This document shows, one piece after another, positions 1-8,567 of a stretch of 64,000 nucleotides of DNA. The notes below the pieces were generated by a model. It saw nothing but the letters and a program-made list of their open reading frames with translations, ran no database searches and had not been told where the DNA came from. Both the position numbers and the translations under genes were made by a program. Positions within the stretch are counted from its first letter, which is position 1. The number at the start of each line of letters is the position of its first letter. Source of the DNA: Altererythrobacter sp. ZODW24 (GTDB taxonomy: Bacteria; Pseudomonadota; Alphaproteobacteria; Sphingomonadales; Sphingomonadaceae); contig NZ_CP031155.1 of the NCBI RefSeq assembly GCF_003344885.1, forward strand, positions 1,640,001-1,704,000, read 5' to 3'.

Positions 1-371
1 ACCCCTATTCCGACTTCGGCCGGCTGGGGATGGAACTGTGGAGAGCCTGTCGACTGGTTGTGGATACGGGTATCCATGACAAGCGCTGGAGCCGCGAAGA
101 AGCCATTGCCTACCTGTCCGAAAACACACCCAACCCTGAGGGCGACGTCCGCAAGGCTATCGAGCGCTATATCGTCTATCCGGGCCAAGCGACGGCCTAT
201 ATGATTGGCAAGCTGAAGATCATGGAATTGCGCAACCGTTCGCAGGCCGCGCTGGGCGATGATTTTGACATTCGCGGCTTCCACGATGTGATCCTGAAAA
301 GCGGACCGGTACCGCTCTCGATCATGGAAGAGAACGTCGACGCGTGGATTAACGCGGAAATGGCAGGCTAA
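1..371 (+). CDS. DUF885 family protein, C-terminal part (partial)
   Basis: The frame is open from the window edge, with the first full codon at base 3, and ends at TAA 369-371, leaving 122 residues. The stretch RACRLVVDTGIH followed by WSREEAIAYL, then YPGQATAYMIGKLKI and a C-terminal GPVPLSIMEENVDAW, is the typical C-terminal pattern of DUF885 proteins. These are helical, often secreted proteins related to zinc carboxypeptidases and without a settled substrate. The N-terminal half, including any signal peptide, lies outside the window. It is followed by the suf operon but is separated from it by 114 bp, so it is probably a separate transcription unit. Confidence 0.8.
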   Translation, partial: PYSDFGRLGMELWRACRLVVDTGIHDKRWSREEAIAYLSENTPNPEGDVRKAIERYIVYPGQATAYMIGKLKIMELRNRSQAALGDDFDIRGFHDVILKSGPVPLSIMEENVDAWINAEMAG

Positions 372-389
372 TTGCTCAGGCTAATTGCT
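364..389. repeat. Tandem 13-bp duplication over a stop codon
   Basis: The 13-mer caggctaattgct occurs twice head to tail at 364-376 and 377-389. The first copy contains the stop codon of the DUF885 gene. It looks like a small slippage duplication. No function is implied, although it lengthens the spacer upstream of the suf operon. Confidence 0.85.
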
Positions 390-444
390 AACGACTCGCA
401 ACAGTTTGATTTGCATTGAAAAGCCATTTTCGCGCCCTTAGGTG

Positions 445-469
445 AAATCGGAACGAATTAGTCCGATTT
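445..469. promoter_or_regulatory. Inverted repeat, candidate operator of the Rrf2/SUF regulator
   Basis: Perfect 8-bp arms aaatcgga (445-452) and tccgattt (462-469) flank a 9-bp AT-rich spacer, 17 bp upstream of the regulator's start codon. A 25-bp dyad with an AT-rich centre is the general shape of sites bound by Rrf2/IscR-type regulators. Its position suggests autoregulation of the whole suf operon. That the Rrf2 protein binds here is inference. No convincing -35/-10 pair could be picked in 372-485. Confidence 0.5.
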
Positions 470-485
470 AACTTGAGAGTGCGAA

Positions 486-923
486 ATGCGCCTGTCCAAC
501 CTAGCTGATTACGCCGTAGTCACGATGAGCGCCGCCGCGCGTCATTGCGGCTTTTCGCGCGTGTCAGCAGCGGAATTGGCGGCGGAAACCGGTCTGCCGG
601 TTCCAACAGTACAGAAACTCGTCAGCAAGCTCACGGCGGCTGGCCTGCTGCGCTCGGTGCGCGGGGCGGGCGGCGGTTTGCAGCTTGCGCGTCCCGCAGC
701 GGCGATCACTTTGGCTGATATTGTCGAGGCAGTGGAGGGGCCAATCGCGCTCACATCCTGTGCTGAGCACGGCAAGCATGATTGCCGGCTTGAGGATAGC
801 TGCTCGGTCCGCCCGCATGTCGGCATCGTCAATGAAGCCTTACGCGGCGCACTCGCAAATATTGCGCTGACGCAGCTCGCAAACACACCTGAGAAGACCC
901 CGGAAATGGAAATTGCCCGATGA
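486..923 (+). CDS. Rrf2 family regulator of the SUF system
   Basis: The 145-residue protein has an N-terminal winged helix ([14 protein letters not shown], then [19 protein letters not shown], residues about 25-50) typical of Rrf2 proteins. It carries three cysteines, C92, C100 and C106, in the region that binds a [2Fe-2S] cluster in IscR. Length and layout match the SUF-specific Rrf2 subgroup that heads suf operons in alphaproteobacteria and xanthomonads. It probably senses cluster status and represses the operon through the dyad at 445-469. Its stop overlaps the sufB start as ATGA (920-923), so the two are translationally coupled. A fourth cysteine, C21, lies in the DNA-binding domain. Confidence 0.9.
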   Translation: MRLSNLADYAVVTMSAAARHCGFSRVSAAELAAETGLPVPTVQKLVSKLTAAGLLRSVRGAGGGLQLARPAAAITLADIVEAVEGPIALTSCAEHGKHDCRLEDSCSVRPHVGIVNEALRGALANIALTQLANTPEKTPEMEIAR

Positions 924-2401
924 ATGAACAGGTCGACATCAAAGATAAGGCAGCGAAAGATGCTGCCAAAGCCCTCGAAACTTACGAGCACGGCTTTTCA
1001 TCCGACATTGAACAGACCTTCGCGCCGAAGGGCCTGAATGAAGACACTGTGCGCTTCATTTCGGGAAAGAAGGGCGAGCCGCAGTGGATGCTCGACTGGC
1101 GGCTGAAGGCGTTCCGCCTGTGGCAGACCATGGAAGAGCCCGATTGGGCCAAGGTCGGCTATCCCAAGATCGATTACCAAGACGCGTACTATTATGCTGA
1201 GCCGACCAAGAAGCCGGAGCTTGGCTCGCTCGACGAGCTCGATCCCGAAATCAAGCGCGTCTATGACAAGCTGGGTATTCCCATTGGCGAACAGGAAGTG
1301 CTCGCTGGGGTAAAGGGCGCGCGCAAGGTCGCCGTCGATGCCGTATTCGATAGCGTCAGCGTGGCGACCACTTTCCGCAAAGAACTGGAAACCGCGGGCG
1401 TTATCTTCCGCAGCATCTCCGAAGCGATCAAAGAATATCCCGAGATGGTCCAGAAGTGGCTGGGCAAGATCGTGCCGCAGCGCGACAATTACTTCGCCAC
1501 GCTCAACGCAGCGGTCTTCTCGGACGGCACATTCGTTTACATTCCGGAGGGCGTTCGTTGCCCGATGGAATTGAGCACATATTTCCGCATCAATGCCGAA
1601 AACACCGGCCAGTTCGAACGCACGCTGATCATTGCCGAAAAGGGCAGCTACGTCTCCTATCTCGAGGGCTGCACCGCCCCGATGCGCGACGAAAACCAGC
1701 TCCACGCTGCTGTGGTGGAACTGGTCGCGATGGAAGATGCGGAGATCAAATATTCGACCGTGCAGAACTGGTATCCCGGTAATGCCGAGGGGCTGGGCGG
1801 GATCTACAATTTTGTGACCAAGCGCGGCCTGTGCCAGGGCGACCGCTCCAAGATTTCATGGACGCAGGTCGAAACCGGCAGCGCAGTGACGTGGAAATAT
1901 CCGTCTTGCGTGCTCAATGGCGAAGATAGCGTAGGCGAGTTCTACTCGGTCGCGGTCACCAACAATCATCAGCAAGCCGATACCGGCACGAAGATGATCC
2001 ATAATGGCAAGGGATCGCGCAGCACGATCATTTCCAAGGGGATCAGTGCAGGCGTGTCCAACAACACCTATCGCGGCCTCGTCCGCGTGGGCGCGAATGC
2101 CGACAATGTCCGCAATTTCACCCAATGTGATAGCCTGCTGCTGGGCGACAAATGCGGCGCGCATACCGTGCCCTATATCGAGGTGAAAAACCCCACCGCC
2201 CAGATCGAGCATGAGGCGACCACCAGCACGATTTCCGACGACCAGCTGTTTTACGCGATGCAACGCGGGCTGGACGAGGAAGAGTCCGTCGCACTGATCG
2301 TCAACGGCTTTGCGAAAGAAGTTCTGAAGCAGCTCCCGATGGAGTTTGCGGTCGAAGCGCAGAAACTGCTCGGGATTTCGCTTGAGGGGAGTGTTGGGTG
2401 A
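920..2401 (+). CDS. sufB: Fe-S cluster assembly scaffold SufB
   Basis: The 493-residue protein is collinear with SufB. It contains [19 protein letters not shown], the SYLEGCTAP segment, and the C-terminal [17 protein letters not shown] region, where C403 corresponds to the cysteine implicated in cluster building in E. coli SufB. SufB forms the SufBC2D cytosolic scaffold on which Fe-S clusters are assembled with SufC ATPase and sulfur from SufS. The start is the ATG of the ATGA overlap with the regulator gene. The stop overlaps the GTG of the next small gene. It is the second gene of an uninterrupted ten-gene operon. Confidence 0.97.
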   Translation: MNEQVDIKDKAAKDAAKALETYEHGFSSDIEQTFAPKGLNEDTVRFISGKKGEPQWMLDWRLKAFRLWQTMEEPDWAKVGYPKIDYQDAYYYAEPTKKPELGSLDELDPEIKRVYDKLGIPIGEQEVLAGVKGARKVAVDAVFDSVSVATTFRKELETAGVIFRSISEAIKEYPEMVQKWLGKIVPQRDNYFATLNAAVFSDGTFVYIPEGVRCPMELSTYFRINAENTGQFERTLIIAEKGSYVSYLEGCTAPMRDENQLHAAVVELVAMEDAEIKYSTVQNWYPGNAEGLGGIYNFVTKRGLCQGDRSKISWTQVETGSAVTWKYPSCVLNGEDSVGEFYSVAVTNNHQQADTGTKMIHNGKGSRSTIISKGISAGVSNNTYRGLVRVGANADNVRNFTQCDSLLLGDKCGAHTVPYIEVKNPTAQIEHEATTSTISDDQLFYAMQRGLDEEESVALIVNGFAKEVLKQLPMEFAVEAQKLLGISLEGSVG

Positions 2402-2634
2402 AGACCGCCTACACAGACAACTACGGGATTTATCCGTGGGCCATGCTGTTCGTCGGCGTCCTTAATTTCTGGTGGGCGTGCGAAGGATTGGCAGAATCGG
2501 ACGGGAATCAGCTCGGAGTTCATTTCGGTGCTGGAGTTCTGTTCGCGATCCTCGCGGGCAAGCGATTTTACGATGTGAGGCAAGCGAACCTCGACGGGCG
2601 CGACCCAACGATTCTCAGGAATACGGATAAATGA
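2398..2634 (+). CDS. Small two-TM membrane protein in the suf operon
   Basis: The 78-residue product starts at a GTG that overlaps the sufB stop (GTGA) and ends in an ATGA overlap with the next gene, so it is embedded in the operon by coupling on both sides. Two hydrophobic segments are visible, around residues 12-31 ([15 protein letters not shown]) and 40-54, followed by a charged cytoplasmic-looking tail. I recognise no family. Its coupling argues that it is a real gene and not a chance frame. A role in iron-sulfur assembly is not shown by the sequence. Confidence 0.65.
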   Translation: MKTAYTDNYGIYPWAMLFVGVLNFWWACEGLAESDGNQLGVHFGAGVLFAILAGKRFYDVRQANLDGRDPTILRNTDK

Positions 2635-3110
2635 CCGAACGCAAAAAACTCTCGCTCGGCGCCGTCACTGACCGCGAAGATTCTGACGCTGCCCCGCGCG
2701 GTCGCAAGCATATCTCGTCCGAGCGGCTGGACCGGATCAATGACCGTGCGCGCGATATGAAGCGCAATCCTACCGAGGCTGAAAAGGCGCTGTGGGAAGT
2801 GCTGCGCGATGGGCGGCTGGAGGGCCACAAGTTCCGCCGCAAGATCGTGATCAGTTCGGTCATTGTCGATTTCGGCTGTTCCGACCGGATGCTGGTGATC
2901 GACATCGATTCCGGCGATGTCGGCGCGGATGAACTGACCGCGCTGCGCAACAAAACACTCGCTGAAAAGCACATCCTGCCGATCAGCTTCACCGAAGACG
3001 AAGTGCTGAACGAAATCGAGCATGTGAAGGAATCCATCCTGAGCGCGCTCGAAATGCCTGACTTGGCTTCCGGCGATCCGCGTATCCGCGCCCCACGAAC
3101 AAGAGACTGA
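2631..3110 (+). CDS. DUF559 (Vsr-fold) protein inserted in the suf operon
   Basis: Residues about 37-150 match DUF559. RDMKRNPTEAEKALWEVLRD and LEGHKFRRKI are followed by the core strand VIVDFGCSDRMLVIDID and the closing region ILPISFTEDEVL. The family has the very-short-patch-repair endonuclease fold (PD-(D/E)XK type). The usual active-site segment reads VELDG in the family. Here it is VIDIDS, so the catalytic Glu is replaced by D91 while D80 and D93 remain; nuclease activity is therefore doubtful. A basic 36-residue N-terminal extension precedes the domain. It is coupled by ATGA to the small membrane gene and lies 1 bp before sufC. Confidence 0.85.
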   Translation: MTERKKLSLGAVTDREDSDAAPRGRKHISSERLDRINDRARDMKRNPTEAEKALWEVLRDGRLEGHKFRRKIVISSVIVDFGCSDRMLVIDIDSGDVGADELTALRNKTLAEKHILPISFTEDEVLNEIEHVKESILSALEMPDLASGDPRIRAPRTRD

Positions 3111-3111
3111 C

Positions 3112-3855
3112 ATGCTTAAAATTGAAAACCTCACCGCCACCGTTGCGGATAAGACTATTCTCGATGGCCTCACGCTCGAAGTGAATGCGGGCGAAGTGCA
3201 CGCGATTATGGGTCCCAACGGCGCGGGTAAGTCCACGCTGGCATACGTGCTGGGCGGGCGTCCGGGCTATGAGGTTACCGGTGGATCGGTCGAGTTCATG
3301 GGCAAGGATTTGCTCGATTTGGAACCGCATGAGCGCGCTGCGCTCGGCTTCTTCCTGGGCTTCCAATATCCGGTTGAAATTCCCGGTGTGTCGAACGTCC
3401 AGTTCCTGCGCGAGGCGCTCAATTCGCAGCGCAAGGCGCGCGGCGAAGAACCGCTTTCGGGCGGCGACTTCCTGAAGCTGGCGCGCGAGAAGGCGGGCCT
3501 GCTGAAAATGGACATGGAAATGCTCAAACGGCAGGTCAATGTCGGTTTCTCCGGCGGCGAGAAGAAGCGCGCCGAGATGGTTCAGATGGGCATTCTCGAT
3601 CCGAAATTTGCAGTGCTTGATGAAACCGATAGCGGGCTCGATATCGATGCTCTGCGGATTGTCGGTGACGGTATCAACACGATCATGCGCGGCCCTGATA
3701 AGGCGGCGCTGCTGATCACGCACTATCAGCGCCTGCTCGAAGTGGTGAAGCCCGATTACGTCCACGTTCTCGCGCGCGGCAAGATCGTAAAGACCGGCGG
3801 CCCTGAACTGGCTCTGCGTCTTGAAGAAGAAGGCTATGAGGTGGTTGCAGCGTGA
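3112..3855 (+). CDS. sufC: Fe-S assembly ATPase SufC
   Basis: The 247-residue ABC-type ATPase has Walker A GPNGAGKST at residues 34-42, the SufC-type signature FSGGEKKR at 146-153, and Walker B AVLDETDSGLDID from 167. The PGVSNVQFLREALN segment between Walker A and signature is typical of SufC and of no ABC exporter. It powers conformational change in the SufBC2D scaffold. The stop codon overlaps the sufD GTG start by 4 bp. Length and motifs are fully standard. Confidence 0.97.
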   Translation: MLKIENLTATVADKTILDGLTLEVNAGEVHAIMGPNGAGKSTLAYVLGGRPGYEVTGGSVEFMGKDLLDLEPHERAALGFFLGFQYPVEIPGVSNVQFLREALNSQRKARGEEPLSGGDFLKLAREKAGLLKMDMEMLKRQVNVGFSGGEKKRAEMVQMGILDPKFAVLDETDSGLDIDALRIVGDGINTIMRGPDKAALLITHYQRLLEVVKPDYVHVLARGKIVKTGGPELALRLEEEGYEVVAA

Positions 3856-4631
3856 GCGAGCTAGCCACCCTTCCCACCACCCGAGATGAGGACTGGCGCT
3901 ATGGCGACGGCGAATACCTCGCCGCAGCGGACCTAGCGACCATCGGCCATTGGCGCACGCTAGAAGTGCCCGCCGGCGAAACACGCCGTGAAGTCCAAGC
4001 GCACCAATCGGGCGAAGCCTCTGTAGGCATGACCGACCGCCTGCGCGTGCATGTCGGCAAGGGTGGGCGCTTCGAAGCATTTCACTCCATCACCGGCGGC
4101 AAATACCAACGCGTTGAGATCGAAGTGACGCTGGAAGAAGGCGCGCATTTCGAATTTGGCGGCGTGACCGTTGGCGGCGATGACAAGGTGCAGGAATTCG
4201 TCACTCGCGTGATCCATTCAGAGCCGAATGGCACCTCCAATCAAGTCGTGCGCGCCGTGCAATGGGGCAAGTCGGTCGGCAATTTCCTCGGCCGGATCGA
4301 AGTTGTGCGTGACGCGCAAAAAACCGACGCCGGGCAAAATTTCCGCGCCTTGCTGCTGGAAAAGGGCGCGACTGCAAACACGAAACCGGAACTCGAGATT
4401 TTCGCGGACGATGTGCTCTGCGCTCACGGTGCTGCCATCGGTGCGATGGACGAACAGGCACGCTTCTACATGGCTGCGCGTGGCCTGGCACCCGAAGTCG
4501 CGCAGCGCTTGCTGGTGCAGGCCTTCATCGGCGATGCCTTCGCGGCGATCGAGGATGACGACACGCGCGAGCGGATGGTCGAGGGCGCCTTGGCTGAGCT
4601 TGAAGATGCCCAGATCGAGAACCCGGCATGA
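3852..4631 (+). CDS. sufD: Fe-S assembly protein SufD (short form)
   Basis: The protein resembles the SufB/SufD beta-helical core, for example GAHFEFGGVTVGGDDKVQE, QNFRALLLEKGATANTKPEL and DDVLCAHGAAIGAMDEQARFYMAARG, which is the conserved C-terminal SufD signature. At 259 residues it is well below the roughly 430 of E. coli SufD. Mainly the N-terminal helical region is missing, which is common in sphingomonads. The start is a GTG overlapping the sufC stop. It is expected to pair with SufB and hold the interfacial histidine-containing segment (DVLCAHG) for cluster formation. Confidence 0.93.
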   Translation: MSELATLPTTRDEDWRYGDGEYLAAADLATIGHWRTLEVPAGETRREVQAHQSGEASVGMTDRLRVHVGKGGRFEAFHSITGGKYQRVEIEVTLEEGAHFEFGGVTVGGDDKVQEFVTRVIHSEPNGTSNQVVRAVQWGKSVGNFLGRIEVVRDAQKTDAGQNFRALLLEKGATANTKPELEIFADDVLCAHGAAIGAMDEQARFYMAARGLAPEVAQRLLVQAFIGDAFAAIEDDDTRERMVEGALAELEDAQIENPA

Positions 4632-5857
4632 GCGAGACGGCAACTCTAACGCGCAAAGCCGGCTTGCGCCTTGAATTTCCGGGCATGGTCACGCCGGGCG
4701 GCAAGCCTTGGCACTATCTCGATACCGCCGCGACTGCGCAAAAGCCGCAAGCGGTGATCGACGCGATGACGAACGCCTTGGGCCGTGACTACGCGACTGT
4801 GCATCGCGGCGTGTACGCGCGTTCGGCCAATATGACGCAGGCCTATGAGGCTGCGCGGCAGCGTGTCGCGGACTTCATGGGCGCGAAGGACGCAAACGAG
4901 ATCGTCTTCGTGCGCGGCGCGACCGAGGGCATCAATCTGGTCGCACAAAGTTGGGGCGGAGCGAATTTGAAGGCGGGCGACCGCATTATGCTCAGCCAGT
5001 TGGAGCATCACAGCAATATCGTCCCATGGCAGATGATTGCCGAGCAGACCGGCGCACAGATCGACGTATGTCCGATTACCGAAGACGGTTTGATCGACTT
5101 GGACGCGATGGAGCAGATGCTTACCGCTAGCCACAAGATCGTAGCGCTGGCGCATGTATCGAACGTTCTCGGCTCAATCCTGGGTGCAAAACGCGCTGCG
5201 AAATTGGCGCATAATGTCGGCGCAAAGCTGCTGCTCGATGGCTGTCAGGCCGCACCGCGCATGCGGCTGAATATGCAGGAGCTGGACTGCGATTTTTACG
5301 TCATGTCCGGCCACAAGCTCTACGGGCCAACCGGTATTGGCGTGCTGTGGGCGCGCGAAGAATTGCTCGAAACCATGCCTCCCTATCAGGGCGGCGGTGC
5401 GATGATCGACAAGGTCACTTTCGCAAAAACAACCTACGCCCCGGCGCCGCAGCGCTTTGAGGCGGGCACTCCGATGATCACCGAAGTGATCGCGCTCCAC
5501 GCTGCCGTAGATTATGTTGATGCGCTGGATCCGGAAAAGCTCTTCGCTCATGAAAGTGGGCTGGCGGCGACGCTTCGCAGTGAATTACGCAAGATTAATT
5601 CCATCCGCTTGTTCGGTCCGGAAAAGTCGGCCGGAATTGTGTCGTTTGAGATGGAGGGGGTTCATCCTCACGATCTTGGCACCATATTGGACGAAGAGAA
5701 TGTCGCGATCCGTGCCGGGCATCACTGCGCCCAGCCGCTGATGGAATTGCTCGGTGTACCCGCCACGGCGCGGGCGAGTTTCGGATTATATAGCGATGAA
5801 AGCGATATCGAAGCGCTGCTGCGCGGTATCGAACGAACCAAGAGGATTTTCGGATGA
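4628..5857 (+). CDS. sufS: Cysteine desulfurase SufS
   Basis: The 409-residue PLP enzyme is of the group II NifS/CsdA/SufS type. SGHKLYGPTGIGVLWA carries the PLP lysine K230, and AGHHCAQPLMELLGV carries the catalytic cysteine C367 within the RAGHHCAQP motif. QLEHHSNIVPW holds the conserved His stacking on PLP. It converts cysteine to alanine and transfers persulfide sulfur to the scaffold; a SufE or SufU partner is not encoded in this window. It overlaps both neighbours by ATGA. Confidence 0.97.
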   Translation: MSETATLTRKAGLRLEFPGMVTPGGKPWHYLDTAATAQKPQAVIDAMTNALGRDYATVHRGVYARSANMTQAYEAARQRVADFMGAKDANEIVFVRGATEGINLVAQSWGGANLKAGDRIMLSQLEHHSNIVPWQMIAEQTGAQIDVCPITEDGLIDLDAMEQMLTASHKIVALAHVSNVLGSILGAKRAAKLAHNVGAKLLLDGCQAAPRMRLNMQELDCDFYVMSGHKLYGPTGIGVLWAREELLETMPPYQGGGAMIDKVTFAKTTYAPAPQRFEAGTPMITEVIALHAAVDYVDALDPEKLFAHESGLAATLRSELRKINSIRLFGPEKSAGIVSFEMEGVHPHDLGTILDEENVAIRAGHHCAQPLMELLGVPATARASFGLYSDESDIEALLRGIERTKRIFG

Positions 5858-6336
5858 ACGATCAGGGTAAGATCGCAGTCGAGGAAGTGGACAAGGTTGC
5901 AACGCCGCCCCGCGCCCGTGTCGAGGACGAGACGCCGTCTGAATCGATGGGGGCAAAGCTCGCACGTAAGCGCGACTACCTTGAGGGTTTCCTCGCGAAG
6001 AAGCCCGAAGCCTCGCCGATGGGCGAAGCGGGCAGCGAGTTGCAGCAAGCCGTGATCGACGCGCTCAAGGAAATTTATGATCCGGAAATTCCGGTGAATA
6101 TTTATGACCTCGGCCTGATCTATGGTGTCGAAGTTTCACCTGACGCTGATGTGATCGTGAATATGACGCTCACCACGCCGAACTGCCCGGTTGCCGAAAG
6201 TATGCCGGGTGAAGTCGAGCTGCGCGCAGGGTCCGTGCCGGGCGTGCGCGATGCGGAAGTAATTCTGGTGTGGGACCCGCCCTGGGACCCCGCCAAAATG
6301 AGCGACGAGGCGCGGCTGGAACTCGGAATGCTATGA
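5854..6336 (+). CDS. sufT: SUF-associated DUF59/MIP18 protein SufT
   Basis: Residues about 64-155 are a DUF59 domain: VIDALKEIYDPEIPVNIYDLGLIYGV, then NMTLTTPNCPVAESMPGEV with the conserved cysteine, then DPPWDPAKMSDEARLELGM. It is preceded by a charged 60-residue N-terminal region rich in Lys and Glu. SufT-type proteins help mature Fe-S proteins in bacteria that use SUF. Coupling by ATGA on both sides and the position after sufS match the classical alphaproteobacterial suf operon. Confidence 0.9.
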   Translation: MNDQGKIAVEEVDKVATPPRARVEDETPSESMGAKLARKRDYLEGFLAKKPEASPMGEAGSELQQAVIDALKEIYDPEIPVNIYDLGLIYGVEVSPDADVIVNMTLTTPNCPVAESMPGEVELRAGSVPGVRDAEVILVWDPPWDPAKMSDEARLELGML

Positions 6337-6830
6337 TGGCACCTGCGCCAACTCTAACAGTCGAAATGGCTGATTATGGCGAGGCTCGCGACGCTGGTGA
6401 AGTTGTGCGCCTGCTCGACGCCTATGCCTGCGACCCAATGGGCGGCGGGGAAGCACTTAACGACGATGTGCGCGCAAAGCTCGTATCTGGACTGGCGGCA
6501 ACGCCCGGCGCATTCTCGGTAATTGCCCGGCTCGATGGCGAAGCGGTTGGCCTAGCCAATTGCATGACAACGTTTTCAACCTTCGCTGCGCGCCCGATCG
6601 TGAATATCCATGATATGGTGGTGCTGGATGGCCACCGCGGCCACGGCATCGGTCGTGCGATGTTTGGCGCCATCGAAACCGAGGCGAAATCGCGTGACGC
6701 CTGTAAAGTTACGCTTGAAGTGCTGAGCGGTAATGAGCCTGCAAAAGGGCTCTACGCCTCGCTTGGCTATGGTGATTACCAGCTCGACCCTGCCGCAGGT
6801 TCAGCGCTGTTCTGGCAAAAGGCCCTATGA
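6333..6830 (+). CDS. GNAT family N-acetyltransferase
   Basis: The 165-residue protein has the acetyl-CoA-binding motif of GNAT enzymes, VVLDGHRGHGIGRAMFGAIE (motif A, Q/R-x-x-G-x-G/A form), followed by KVTLEVLSGNEPAKGLYASLGY (motif B). The start at 6333 makes an ATGA overlap with sufT; a second ATG follows directly. The substrate is unknown. Its place between sufT and sufA suggests co-expression with cluster assembly, but GNAT genes are often passengers and no link to iron-sulfur chemistry is seen. Confidence 0.85.
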   Translation: MMAPAPTLTVEMADYGEARDAGEVVRLLDAYACDPMGGGEALNDDVRAKLVSGLAATPGAFSVIARLDGEAVGLANCMTTFSTFAARPIVNIHDMVVLDGHRGHGIGRAMFGAIETEAKSRDACKVTLEVLSGNEPAKGLYASLGYGDYQLDPAAGSALFWQKAL

Positions 6831-7201
6831 CGATGACCGAAGTAAAAACTCCGCCCAAAAAAAGAGCGCTTCCCGCTGCAGTGCAGCTAACACCTGCCGC
6901 TGAGCAGCGCGTGACCGATCTGATGTCCAAGGCGCCTGCAGATGCGATTGGCGTAAAGCTGTCGACCCCGCGCCGCGGTTGCTCTGGCCTCGCCTATTCG
7001 GTCGATTACGTCACCGAAGAGGAGAAATTCGACGAGAAGATCGAAACGCCCGGCGGTGTGTTCTACATCGACGGCGCGAGCGTGCTCTATCTGGTCGGCT
7101 CAATCATGGATTGGGTCGAGGATGACTTCACCGCCGGTTTCACATTCGAAAACCCCAATGCCAAAGGTGCCTGCGGCTGCGGCGAGAGCTTTATGGTCTA
7201 A
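6827..7201 (+). CDS. sufA: A-type Fe-S carrier protein (SufA/ErpA/IscA family)
   Basis: The 124-residue HesB/IscA-fold protein has all three cluster-binding cysteines: C52 in RRGCSGLAYSVDYV, and C116 and C118 in the C-terminal CGCGESF. A Lys/Pro-rich N-terminal extension of about 20 residues precedes the domain. Its role is to receive clusters from SufBCD and deliver them to apoproteins. It is the last gene of the operon, coupled by ATGA to the acetyltransferase gene. The name sufA rests on operon position; by sequence alone it could be another A-type carrier. Confidence 0.9.
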   Translation: MTMTEVKTPPKKRALPAAVQLTPAAEQRVTDLMSKAPADAIGVKLSTPRRGCSGLAYSVDYVTEEEKFDEKIETPGGVFYIDGASVLYLVGSIMDWVEDDFTAGFTFENPNAKGACGCGESFMV

Positions 7202-7213
7202 ATTCGGTGCTCA

Positions 7214-7269
7214 CGTGCTTGATGCACGCTGCGCTCCGGTTCTCGGACGGCACACTTCTCGCTCCGTCC
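7214..7269. other. Two hairpins downstream of the suf operon
   Basis: The dyad cgtgc/gcacg (7214-7218 and 7224-7228) and the dyad ggacgg/ccgtcc (7245-7250 and 7264-7269) lie between the suf operon end and the convergent lipoprotein gene. Neither is followed by a T tract, so they are weak candidates for intrinsic termination. They could be a short intergenic repeat element. The rest of 7202-7294 shows nothing further. Confidence 0.35.
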
Positions 7270-7294
7270 TATCGCAATTCCTCAATTACTGGCG

Positions 7295-7759
7295 TTACCG
7301 GCCTCTTAGTGCCGCCACGCAGGCGGCTCGGTCTACGTCAAAGCCATCGCTGGCGCGTCTGGTGTCGACATATGTGGCCATCGGTTCGCCGCCTGGCCTT
7401 GGCGGGTAGAGATAGACGTCCATCACACAGGATTCGCCGCTGAATTGCAGCTTGCGGGCATCGCCTTCTTTAACGTTGAGGCGCGGCGTGCCGAATTGCT
7501 GCGTTAATGCGCCTTCGTTTGCGCCGATCACGCCCTCCAAGCCGGGCAGGTCCATAACTCTGGCGGTACGGAAGCCGTCAGCGGAGGTCACAGGGTTGGC
7601 GACCGGCCTTTGCGGTTGCTGCCGTGGCGGCGGGCCGGGCGGAACGCCGATGATCGGCCTTTGTGTGCTTGTCGATTTGCCAACGGTTGGCTTCGGCGAG
7701 GCCGCACAAGCGGCGAGCAGAGGGACGGCCATCAAGGCGGCAATTAGTTTAACGTGCAT
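7295..7759 (-). CDS. Conserved hypothetical lipoprotein
   Basis: The 154-residue protein begins with a lipoprotein signal (LIAALMAVPLLAAC, lipobox cysteine C18). A proline-rich linker follows (GVPPGPPPRQQPQRP), then a folded domain with GLEGVIGANEGALTQQFGTPRL and KLQFSGESCVMDVYLYPP. The sequence around the second part resembles small outer-membrane-anchored proteins found across sphingomonads, but I know no function for it. Its start overlaps the end of the upstream EI24 gene by 11 bp, so the two form an operon. Confidence 0.75.
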   Translation of the reverse strand: MHVKLIAALMAVPLLAACAASPKPTVGKSTSTQRPIIGVPPGPPPRQQPQRPVANPVTSADGFRTARVMDLPGLEGVIGANEGALTQQFGTPRLNVKEGDARKLQFSGESCVMDVYLYPPRPGGEPMATYVDTRRASDGFDVDRAACVAALRGR

Positions 7760-8444
7760 TGGCGGTGTTCCGCTTCCTGTGAACTAGATGGGTTGCGCTA
7801 GCGGCCCCGAGGACCGGCGCAAGAAGATTTATGAAGGGCACCAGAAAAAGCGCCGCTACTACGCCGCCCAGCATGAACCGGGCCGGGCCGGAAAGCGGCG
7901 GCGCTTCGGCGGCGTCTGTACGCTGTCTCAGCCAGACCATGTCTTGCAACTCGCGGCCGAGCAAGAACGCGTTGACAGCCCAGAACAGCAGAGGCGCGCC
8001 GATTCCAGTCACGAGTAGAAAAATGGCGAATGGCAGGACCGCGAGGTTCACCAGCACCACGCGCAAGGTCGACTTCAAACTGTTCGAAAGCTCTTCGGCG
8101 AAGGGCATCTTTCGGGCGCTCAGCAAAGCATCGGGGTAGTGCTTTGCTTCAACCGCCATCACGATGTCGTCGGCAAAGAATTGCAGCACCGCCAGAGCCA
8201 CGACGCGGAACAGCACCCATGCGGCAATCATGGTGAGAACTATGGTCAGCAGCATGGCCCCATCGAACCCAAAGAATACCGCAAACTCACCGAGAAAATA
8301 ATCGAGCGCGTAAGAGCCTGCCCAGCCAAGCAGCACGAAGATGCCCAGCGTAACGGCAATCGTCTTGCCCAATACCGCCAATATCAGGCGGTCTGCCAGT
8401 TGACCGGCGGCAAGTGAAAATGCGGTGAGAATTCGGCCCATCAA
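7749..8444 (-). CDS. EI24 domain (CysZ-like) membrane protein
   Basis: The 231-residue protein has four to six hydrophobic segments (near residues 25-50, 60-90, 130-160 and 195-220). It also shows the EI24/CysZ-like pattern, including the long SARKMPFAEELSNSLKSTLRVVLVNLAVLPF segment split by an amphipathic region. EI24 proteins include the sulfate transporter CysZ, but many alphaproteobacterial members have no known substrate. It is the first gene of a two-gene minus-strand unit with the lipoprotein. Confidence 0.75.
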   Translation of the reverse strand: MMGRILTAFSLAAGQLADRLILAVLGKTIAVTLGIFVLLGWAGSYALDYFLGEFAVFFGFDGAMLLTIVLTMIAAWVLFRVVALAVLQFFADDIVMAVEAKHYPDALLSARKMPFAEELSNSLKSTLRVVLVNLAVLPFAIFLLVTGIGAPLLFWAVNAFLLGRELQDMVWLRQRTDAAEAPPLSGPARFMLGGVVAALFLVPFINLLAPVLGAASATHLVHRKRNTANAR

Positions 8445-8567
8445 CTGAGCGATTGCGCGGGCGCGGGCTGCAAGTCAATCTCTCGGGCGCTCACACGGCT
8501 TGGCGTGGGCGCGCTAAGCGGCTAGGCGCGCGAAAACGCCGACAGAATGAGTTTTGAAGGACCATAG

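Noticed and set aside
2989-4080. Long minus-strand open frame (363 codons) opposite sufC
   Set aside because: It is a shadow of the high third-position GC of sufC and its neighbours; the translated product is Arg/His/Leu-rich with no domain.
7249-7294. Intrinsic terminator for the suf operon
   Set aside because: The hairpins seen lack a T tract and could equally be a repeat; recorded only as a low-confidence structural feature.
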